Source of the DNA: Pontederia crassipes
Lineage: Eukaryota > Streptophyta > Magnoliopsida > Commelinales > Pontederiaceae
Assembly (NCBI GenBank): GCA_030549335.1
Contig: JAUKPH010000028.1
Coordinates: 1,054,001-1,118,000 of the forward strand
DNA: 64,000 nt
Direction of reading: 5' to 3'
The stretch's first letter is position 1. Each line of letters opens with the position of its first letter. Under the pieces are notes generated by a model that searched no databases, had not been told where the DNA came from, and was given only the letters and a program-made list of their open reading frames with translations. This document shows positions 54,901 through 64,000 of this stretch, one piece after another. The position numbers and the translations under genes were made by a program.

Positions 54901-56614
54901 TTAACGTCAAATAAAGTCAAAAGATAAGCTGAATTCAAAACCTGTATACCTTTTGTAACATCCCATATTATGCAAGAATTGTCAATGGAACCAGAAATAA
55001 GGTATGCACCATCCTGAGACCACTGAAGGTCAAGGACATCCTTCCGATGAAATCTGATCAACAAATTTATAATGAGAATCAAAAGGGTCACAGTTTAAAA
55101 TTTAAATATCTTTAAGTACAGCAAAGAATCTTACGACAATGTTTTCTGAACTTTCCATGCTTGGCTATCATTTATTACATTCAATTTCCATATAACTATT
55201 TCACCTCCTATAATGAAGAAAATATCAGTTGCATGTTGCTGGTGACATAATAGGAAAACCAAATATAGAATTAAGGCAACTGAGTAATGCCCATAGATGC
55301 ATACCATCAGCACCAGATGCAATGTTTTCTCCTGCAAAAATCAAGCAAACAAAATTAGATGAAAACATACAAAGATAAACTTTGTTTATCCAAATCTCAG
55401 GTCTTCACGTTCGGAGGCATGAAAAGCTGAAACATGAAACCATAATATGCAATATATGAGGATTGGCTTATAGTTCACTCCACTTCTACAGGAAACAAGA
55501 TATAGGCAAATTCATGTGTAAGGTGTAAGTGCACCAATGCAAAAGGGATTTATTCCAAGGATGACCTGATATTAGAAAAACAAAATTAAAGAAAATAAAT
55601 CATCCAGCAGATTGTGAATCCCCAGAAGACTGATTGAAACTTATAGAAAACTAATTTATTTACGAGGTGTGATGTTTCTATGAAATTTCTAAAGTATTTT
55701 TTTTACCAGACGGAGAGAAACGCAGAACATTCACTGCTGAACTATGGTAAGAAAGGCTGTTCTGGTAGGAAACTGTTGGAAGACTCTTCTCAGATTCGCC
55801 TGAATTTATACTCCATAGCTGCATAGAAAATGTAAATCAACAACATCAACAACCTACGAAGTGAAAAAACAGTGTCATATTCATAACTAAAAAATAGCAC
55901 ATGATACTACAATAAACCAAGCTAAAATAGTCACTACTAACAAAAAAAAGTCATTACATTGAATTAGATAAGGACGATTGCAGAAAATTCGAGTTCATAT
56001 TATGAAATATGACATATTACACCTTCCTTGCTAAGCTACTAAAGATTTAAGATTCCCAAACCTACAAGCACATAAGAAAGCAACAAGAACGCTACTCATG
56101 CAGATGTTTCCCATGGGAAAATTACTGCTCGCATCACTGCAAGTTATCACGGGCACTTAAGAAACTAGACAATATCATCACTCTCTTAGCTGTTTAGCCA
56201 TGCGAGATGCTTCCTTTCTCAAACTCAAGAAACGCCTCGAATGTCTCCTTAACAATGCAATAAGATTATATATGAAAAAAACAGCTCAGCTATTGAGGCA
56301 TAAATGGGCACCTAGCGTCATTCCAAGTTAGCATTTTTCTTTCAGTTGAAACACATTAGAAGCGAGATGAGTACAAAAGGCGATGTCATTATGCATATAC
56401 AATTTTGCAACCAATTAACTTGACCCGCTGGAACTATTTTTTTTTAGAACTAAAAAAGGCAAAAGGTCAACAAGGGTTCAACTTCTTTTGTAACCGATAC
56501 CTTGATGTCCCGATCGGTGCCGCCGGTAGCGAGGATCCCCGTAGCCGGATGGAAATCTAGGGTTAGGACCGGCTGGTTGTCGTGCCAGGAGATCTGAATC
56601 GTTCCACCACGCAT
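51994..56614 (-). CDS. FAS2: Chromatin assembly factor 1 subunit FAS2 (WD40, p60-like)
   Basis: Twelve exons join in frame: 56614-56501, 55818-55707, 55331-55305, 55207-55135, 55053-54950, 54875-54664, 54578-54476, 53619-53547, 53189-53101, 53024-52886, 52741-52641, 52208-51994. The product has 415 residues. FAS2 is the middle subunit of CAF-1, which with FAS1 and MSI1 deposits H3-H4 behind replication forks in the nucleus. The start [20 protein letters not shown] is the family's characteristic N-terminus; a longer in-frame ATG at 56827 is therefore rejected. WD40 repeats run to about residue 345 ([81 protein letters not shown]). Insertions typical of FAS2 are present ([20 protein letters not shown]). 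Exon 3 is only 27 bases. The Lys/Thr-rich tail after the last repeat is short; Arabidopsis FAS2 is about 487 residues, so the C-terminus is shorter here or an exon was missed, although the frame closes without one. Confidence 0.9.
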
Positions 56615-59348
56615 CCTCACACACACACACACACTCTTCTCCTCTCCTCTCTTAGGGTTTGCCTTCGCCTCTCCCCCACTATCTCTCTCTCTCCCCGAAT
56701 TCCTCCGGCGAATCAGAAGAATAAAAATGGGGATTGGAACTGGGTCCGGAAGGAATGAGAGAGTTTTCGCGCGCTTTCTATTGTTCAATGGCGGGAAAAA
56801 CTTGAGGGATCTGGAACTACGCCCCATGGATGGAATACTAACACTTCAATTCTAAAATTTAATAGAAAAAAATAAGTAACTAAATAGGATTGTTTTTAGT
56901 ATTATATATAAGATATATTTTTATACTATTAAGAAAAATAGTATAGATCAAATAATTAATATATTATACAACATAGCACTAAGATAAGGTGGTATGGGAC
57001 ACCGATATTTAGCAAATACATTATTAATTCTCTCTCCGTTACAATTATAGTGATTTATATATTGATCAAATAATTAATATATTGCAACTGCGATGCTCTA
57101 AAATTTCTAGAAATTAAATTAATGATATCTAATTAGTGTTATTGGAGTGGAAATAATGTTGAATTATTTAATTCAAAAAATTAGAATTTAACTGGAGATA
57201 AGTTTCTATAAATAAATAAATAGGAAATTAAATGTGGACGGGATAACATCACTTTCTCTTCTTTCGGACATCGGAATAACAACAAAAGGGTCGTTCCATT
57301 GCGGAACCGGACGGAAATCGTGATCTTATTTCATCCGGTTCCATAAAACACCATCTCAAAATTCGATTTCGAGACGGAAATAAGATTGATAAAATCGGCG
57401 TCACGTGATCCTCATTCCACCACTCCGGGTGGAACCGAAGGCTACCATTTTTTTTTAACTTTTGACGTGACGTGACCTTTTTCTTTTTTTTCAAAATTCA
57501 TTTCCTTTTTTCTTTTTCTTTGTTCTCCCACTATATCTTCACTAAAATAAATTATTTAATAAATGTAAAATAAATTTAATAAGTGGTTAATATAATATTA
57601 TTTATTACATATTTTTCCATTAAAAAATTTTAATATTTCATTAAATATAAGTAATTTTAAAATGATTTTTTTATATTTAAATAATATATTTTTAACAAAA
57701 TTTTTCACATATTATTTTATAATTTTATTAATATTTTATAATTATAATAATTATTTTTAATTCAAAACCCACACAAAATTCATCCATCACATCTACTTTT
57801 TTCATTACATCAATCATTTTATTTCTCATCATCAAATTTCACTCCAACCAAACATATTCAAATTAATCTGTTAATTCAACTATGCACTGAGAACTTAAGA
57901 TGAACTGCGATTCCGTGGAAAGGATACGAAGAAGGTAACGTACTAAAAAGAATTAAATATTAAATTTATAATTAATTAATACTTGCTGTTATCATAATAT
58001 TAATTAAATAAAAAAGATTGAAAATTAGTTTCAAAAATAAAATCCTAATTGAAGTTAAACCCCGCCTAAAGAAATATAAAAATGACCTGTATGACTATTC
58101 ACATATCCAAGAGTCATATTTTTTGCACAAAATTTTTTTTTCCTTTCTATCTCAATTTACGCACAAATCGAGATATATGGGTGAACAAGGACCAAGTCAA
58201 ATCAAAATCATAGGCAACATCGTAGTTGTAAGTGCAATAGTCGCAGAAAACTTCACCACTAATATAGGAAGTCACATTTGATCAACGAAACATATACCTA
58301 ATGGGATCCCTATCTCGACAATATAAATCTGTGAACTCTCTTAAAAGCTTATAATAGTTTTATAGAATTGTTAACATAATTACATAGAATAACACATTAA
58401 AAATATAATCGAAGAGTCATGTCGAAAACATGAGTTGGCGCATAATTACGAACTGACTCGGGATTTTAAGTGTTTGACTAGGTTATATTAAATCTAGGTG
58501 CACTTGTAGGACATGTTTGATATGAGAACAAAATTAATACCAATTAGATGTAATATTCTTTTTTTTCTAATCGAAAGAATAAAAGTGAAAAATATTTTTA
58601 CAACAAAAGATAAATAATGTTTTGGATACATAAAAAACAAAAGAATATGAAATTACCAATGTTATGCAATTGTTTTATAAATAATAAAAATAATGATTCA
58701 TGATAAAAAAATGTTAATACCTGAGAGAAATAAAATAGATAAATTTTAAATAAAATAATAAAATAATTTTATTTATTTAAAGAAATATTTTTTAGAAATA
58801 ATTGGTCTAGTTTTTTTATTTCTAACAATATTAAATAATTATTATTTTATATTAATTAAATAATAAAATTAATCATGAATTAATATTTCTCTTTTTTAGC
58901 ATTTAAAATATTATTTTTAAGTATCATTTGTTTATTGTGTATTTTTCTACGAAACTTAATAGATATAAAATATAATTAATTATGTGCAATGATTAATATC
59001 AAATAATAAAAATAGAGTGAACAAAATATTTGTTCTTGCCATGGCAAGAACATTATGTTCTTATTTCAAGGACAAAACTTAGTGATTTTTTAGTTTTCAA
59101 AGTGGTTTTCATTGTTTGAAAATTTGACTAGAATATGTTGTTCATGGGGTGTTTGTATGCAAAATTAATTCTAGCCCTTAATCCCATACCAAACACCCCA
59201 ATAATAATTTGGACTGAATTCGAACAACTCGGGTTGGGATTTTGATCGCGTATAAGTTCCATCGATGGAAAAAACACTTGATAGATACTGATCTCACTCG
59301 GATTCTTCTCGTACCTGACCCAAGTTATTTTGAACAAATGAAAAGAAA
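56615..59348. other. FAS2 promoter and AT-rich intergenic DNA
   Basis: 56615 to about 56830 is the likely FAS2 leader, with a GT/CA run (about 56619-56634). 57240-57480 is a more complex patch containing 'gcgtcacgtgatcc' and imperfect inverted phrases (ggaaccggacgg / catccggttcc); its 81-codon frame has no domain. The rest is AT-rich with no gene. Confidence 0.45.
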
Positions 59349-59353
59349 TTTAA

Positions 59354-62275
59354 TGTAACACCCCACGATTTTATCAAGGGTAATATAGTAATTTTATAAT
59401 TCAATTAGAGTGTTTGATGGATTGAAGAAAAATTTAAATCCCATTTAGAGTGGAAATCATAATTAGATCGAGATTAGGAATTTTAATTTGATTTGAGATC
59501 TAAAAGATATATTAATGGATATAGGATTTCCACGTAGGATAGGATTGAGAATTTTATGGCTTAAAATATTTTAGTCATTAAAATAATATTTATTATTATT
59601 TTAATTTGAAAATTAGATGATAAAATATTATAAAATTAAATAATTCCGAAAATATAAAGGAAAATTGGAGAGGGATTTGATTAATGATGGGATATTTAAA
59701 TAATTTCGGAATTTATTTAAATTGGGATAAATCTCTCTTAGTTAAAGAGATAAAAAAAAGGATTAAATTTGAGAGAAATTAGATATTATAGTTAAAGTTA
59801 AACTAATGATTTATAAATCTTATAAATAAGAAGTTGGCCGACTAAACTTAAAGAGAGAGAAGGAAATTATTTTTCTCCTTCTCTTGCGTCAATTGACGAC
59901 GGACGTTTCTCCTCCGGCAATTTCAAGTAAGATGCTCATAGGACATCAACTTATCCGCATGACATCAGGTACCTAATCGAAAAATCAAGATTAGTATTAT
60001 ATTAATTTTAGCGCTCAAGAATGAATCGTTCAAAGAAAAAAAAATATAATGCAAGACATGATTGTCGGCGGCCAAAAGGAGAGAGAAGAAAGAATTGGAG
60101 AGAGAGGGAAAAAGGACGTAATAGAGAGAGAGGGCATGATATAAGTAAAGAGATGATGAGAAAAGAAGCAAAAGAAAAAGAAAAATTAGTTTCAGCCGCA
60201 TCTTGCCAACCAAAATAAGAGAGAGAAGGTTAGTGGGAGGAGAGAGAAAGAGAGAGGAAAAAAAATGGGGAAGAGAGTCTCACGGCCGCAAAGAGAAAGA
60301 CAAAGAAGGTGTAAAAAAAATATATAGAATTGAAAAGAGAGGGAGAAAGACATATGTAAAGAGAGAAAGAAATAGAGAGAGAAAAGAAAGAATCTACAGA
60401 GAGAGAAAATCGTGCATAATGATGAGGAGAGAGAAATGCATAGAAGGAAAAAAATATATTTTCTTTCATTTATGATTTTCTTTTTAAAAGTTTATTTATT
60501 TATGAAATTTTTGGAATAGGAAAAGTATATATATAGAAAGGAGAAGGATCGTGAATAATTGTCATTGTCGTTCGTGCAGTCCACAGACAACAGGAACCTA
60601 ATTGATATTTTCATCTAACTTAAGGTACGTAGGGGGATTCCCATGGCGTCGGTTTTCCGCGACATGGACCCCAAAACTTTTTTCGTTATACATAAATTAT
60701 ATATTATTTTGCATCGATTGAATATTGAATGACATAAATATAACCTTCGAAAATTATGTTGAAAACACAATTCTTGATGGTGACAGAATTTGGTAGGGGT
60801 TCTGTCTGACACGACTTGGATTCCATTTAGCACGATCCGGGTAATTATCAACGCGGATTGGGTTCTGGAATAGAAAACATGTTTTTATGAATTGATTTAT
60901 AGTTTATTGGATTGTTAAGATCGTTATTCATTGTCAATCATTTGATTAACATCTCTGATTTTATTATGCTCATATCAGATCATATTATCATCATATTGAT
61001 TATTGTTGACATTACACACCAATCATGATATTGATTATGATATTGATCCATTGACCTCATTATTGATTAATCATGATCAAATTGTCATCGTATCTAATTT
61101 ACCGTCATCCTATCTAATCATATCATTGATTAATAGTGATTTTCTGATTGAGTCATGTTTAACCTAAGATAATTATTAAAGATAGACATCTTAGGTAATT
61201 GAGATAAAAGTTGAAAATGTATTGGGCCCATGTCTACTGATTGCCACTGGGACTGATTGGGCCTTCGGGCTAATATTGCACCTTCGGATTGATAGGGCCT
61301 TCGGGCTAATATTGCACCTTCGGGTTGATAGGGCCTTCGAGCTAATATTGCGCCTTCGGGCTGATAGGGCCTTCGGGCTAACTACGCCTTCGGGTTGATA
61401 GGGCCTTCGGGCTAACTATTTCGGTGTGATCCTTCGTCCCCCATCATACCCAAACTTATTGATTGAAGTGGCATGGTGTCCCCTAATAATAATAGAAATC
61501 TCTCTTATTGCGCCCGAAAGGGTTGATCATAACTCCAAAGATGGAATTGATAATTGAATTGATGATCGAATTATTAATTGAATTGTACCCTAGTGGCTGA
61601 TGGACAATTGATTTCGCCCTAGTGGTTGATAGACTATCGATTTCACACTTATGGCTGATGGAAAAATTAAATTGCGCCTTTAAGGCTGATGGATAATAAA
61701 TTATGGTCTTTGTGCCTGATAGATGAATTGATAAATTAATAATAGAATTGAATTAATAATGGTTATTGTGGCCTTCATCGACTTTTGGCCAATTGAACAT
61801 TGATCAATTGTTAATTATCAATTGAATTATTTATTGTTGAATTGTAGTCTTCATTGACCTCTGATCAATTATATATTGTTATGAATAATTATTTATTGAT
61901 AGTATTGATATTGATATTGACCATGGTTCATATAAATATTATGGGTGACCCTACGTACTGAGTTATCTCATTGGGCTTTGCCCCTGTATTTGGATCCATA
62001 CAGGTGATGGCGATGATGAGATGGTTGGTGACTCCTCTGACGGGTGACATGCACATGGATATATGGTCCATTACTGTATAGACGTGGGCCATAACCCGCA
62101 AGTTATTAGATATGGTATAATAGCTTCCGCATATTGTAATAGAATGTTATAAATTAGTCTTCCGCTTATGTAAGTCAGTTCGTTGACTGGTCAAAGTCAA
62201 GGTATAGAATTGAGTGACGTTGTCGAGATAGCCTTCTGGGCAGGCAAAAGAAAAAAAAAATCTCGGGGCGTTACA
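59354..62275 (+). mobile_element. Solo LTR with perfect 5-bp target duplication
   Basis: 2,922 bp bounded by TGTAACACCCC and GGGGCGTTACA, inverted copies of each other with one difference and with the TG...CA ends of an LTR. A perfect TTTAA duplication flanks it (59349-59353 and 62276-62280). No gag-pol, primer-binding site or second LTR is present, so it is a solo LTR left by recombination between two LTRs. Inside are a GA-rich stretch (about 60050-60430), blocks rich in 'gatcat/tattgat', and a tandem repeat of 'gggccttcgggct'. The family (probably Ty3/Gypsy because of its length) is inferred. Decayed relatives occur at 474-2039 and elsewhere. Confidence 0.88.
61255..61425. repeat. Tandem repeat of a GGGCCTTCGGGCT-type unit in the solo LTR
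   Basis: About five units alternate 'gatagggccttcgggctaa' with 'tattgcaccttcgggtt' (period about 35-40 bp, shrinking at the end). More diverged versions ('gccctagtggttgatagac', 'gcctttaaggctgatggat') continue to about 61720, so the array is older and longer than the perfect part. Confidence 0.75.
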
Positions 62276-62329
62276 TTTAATTCCAAGAACATGGTCCAGA
62301 TTTCTCATTGAACATCAAGTTTTGAGAGC

Positions 62330-63330
62330 AAAAAAACTTTTTTATGTATTTAATTGTGATGGTTACTGTTATTGATTATTTCTTATTACATTGATGATAT
62401 ATGGATCATATTATTGATTTTTTTATGACATATACCTTTTTCAGTTGGGTCCTATCCCACCTAATTAAAAAAAATGAAAAAAATATATCATAAGTAAGTA
62501 AAATAAAAGTTAAAAATTATTTATTATCATATCTACTAATTTTCGTGTGACCGGTGAATAATTGTTATTGAATCGAATGAAACAAATAATATAAGAATTT
62601 GTGTGTCTCCCTCGTATAATTATCGCATTGTATAGTCCTTCGTTTCCCACCATACAATGAAATCGTTGAATCATTGAGTGTTAATTATTTCATCTTGTAT
62701 CAAAATCGTCACGCCACTCGTCCCTCATTAGTAGTCATTAGTGTATAAAAATAGCACGATGTTCCATTTATCTTAACTCTCCAATTCAGTTGATAATATT
62801 GAATAAATAATCGCTCCTACATTTTTTTGTGAGTCTAGTGTTCATGGCCACTGGTACCAAATTAATATGGAGCCGGAGAGAAATAGTCGTAAACATGCAT
62901 TTTTCTAACCAAAGTGATGGCTCCGAACTTAAGACTATTAGCACCACAACTCCATTAATCGATTTGTGCCAACAATTTTGGTTGCTTCTACATTAATTTG
63001 GATTGCTATATAATTTCTCATTATCATTAAATTGAATAATTATCGAATTGATATTTGTTAATGAACGTTGATTATAGATATCGTTAATTGATTGGAACAT
63101 CCACAATTGATAATTAGTAATTAATATAGATTAATCCATTAATTATTATATGATCAATCATTAATAATTTATTAATTTGATTATTGGTTATTATATTGTC
63201 AACTTAATCATTGATTTTTTTTATTGAGCGTATGATTATATTTTGAATCTCACCTTTTTGTATTTAGACTCGTGCATATGAGTCTAAACGATAGAGGATG
63301 ACATGACAAGTAGGACAGCATGATTTTTAT
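62330..63330 (+). repeat. Diverged LTR-family sequence downstream of the solo LTR
   Basis: Shows the same order of weak landmarks as the solo LTR: 'gtgttccatttatcttaact', runs of 'attgat/attaat', then 'tttgtatttagactcgtgca' and 'gagtctaaacgatagagg', which parallels 'ctgtatttggatccatacagg'. No clear ends. Called on pattern similarity only. Confidence 0.35.
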
Positions 63331-64000
63331 ACGTAACATATGATCGTGTCACTTAAATAAATTGTTTATATTTTGTTAGTTATCATTATTCATATTGTGA
63401 AAAAAATTTGTGCATTATGCATATTTTGTGGAAAAATCTAATTATGAAAATTGATTAACGTCTCTTGAGTGACTTATAGGACATATTCAGAATGATAGAA
63501 GAGAATTTTATATACATATTGAATAATTAACTATTAACTAAAAGATATTACGTATATTTTTTATATCGTTATGTTATCAACTCAGAATTGAGTAGATTGG
63601 AGTGGTACATATCTTTTAAAATTTAGCTGTAACATGTGTACTCTTAGATTATAAAAACCATAATGTATTTGTTTTTAGCAAAAGTAAATTATGCATCACT
63701 GATTAAAGCAGGGAATACAAAATATGAAGCAGTTCGATTGGAGGAGATTCCTCCCAAAAAATATCTGTGTCCATATATCGGCCCACGAGACAAAAAAATC
63801 AACGGCCTGATTACATTCTCAATAAATATGTTTGCATTTGAATTCAGATAACAGCGAGATGTAGTGCGCTCCTAATGAGATTTAACATTCGCCATAGACA
63901 AGGGGCAGACTTGATGACGACGTTGAGCAACAATTTCGAGACGACGCCACAATCCACGTAATTGAATCCCGTGATCGTGCAATGCTGAGCCCCTCCATTA
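63331..64000. other. Right edge of window, unassigned
   Basis: AT-rich DNA that becomes more complex after about 63850. A 62-codon frame at 63663-63851 has no recognised domain. The last 130 bp could be the beginning of another feature that continues outside the window; nothing can be supported from what is visible. Confidence 0.35.

Noticed and set aside
56615..56827. Longer FAS2 start
   Set aside because: The MRGG..QISWHD start is the conserved family N-terminus; the extension is Arg/Ser-rich leader sequence.
57249..57494. 81-codon minus-strand frame
   Set aside because: Lys-rich ends with no domain; the patch looks more like a decayed repeat.

Overview
This window looks like nuclear DNA of a flowering plant, probably a commelinid monocot outside the grasses (inference). 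Six intron-bearing plant genes sit in AT-rich DNA full of transposon remains and long CT/GA, AAT and AT microsatellites. Gene base composition is two-sided, as in many monocots: the pectinesterase, desaturase, bHLH and 3' glucuronosyltransferase exons are GC-rich, while the FAS2 and TBL exons are not. I assembled exons by reading splice sites by eye; each model keeps one reading frame from start to stop.

Layout. 1-9.9 kb holds no host gene: decayed LTR pieces (about 0.5-3.1 kb) and a degenerate CACTA-like DNA transposon (about 3.7-8.3 kb) with transposon-type exon relics and a GC-rich island. 9.9-17.3 kb holds two convergent cell-wall genes: a GUX1-like xylan glucuronosyltransferase (+) preceded by a cluster of microsatellites, and a PME51-like pectinesterase with an inhibitor domain (-). 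17.3-33.2 kb is a 16-kb gene desert with a non-autonomous hAT element, a probable solo LTR, a compound AT/GT microsatellite and a long-TIR Mutator-type element. 33.3-34.4 kb holds a HECATE-like bHLH gene (+) with a 141-bp CT tract just upstream of its TATA box and a foldback element just downstream. 37.9-44.9 kb holds a TBL-family polysaccharide O-acetyltransferase gene (-) whose first intron carries a 5'-truncated RTE-type LINE in the opposite orientation. 50.1-56.6 kb holds a plastid stearoyl-ACP desaturase (+) convergent with FAS2, the middle subunit of chromatin assembly factor 1 (-). 59.35-62.28 kb is a well-preserved solo LTR with a perfect 5-bp target duplication, followed by a diverged relative.

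Three genes (GUX, PME, TBL) act on wall polysaccharides: glucuronidation of xylan, demethylation of pectin, and acetylation of wall polymers. Their proximity is probably chance, because plants rarely use operon-like units for this and the genes are kilobases apart on different strands. I found no previously undescribed biological system. The most informative observations are precise transposon footprints (target-site duplications read directly), an 18-bp LINE micro-insertion, a uORF that overlaps the GUX start codon as TAATG, and the CT tract and hairpin that flank the HECATE-like gene.
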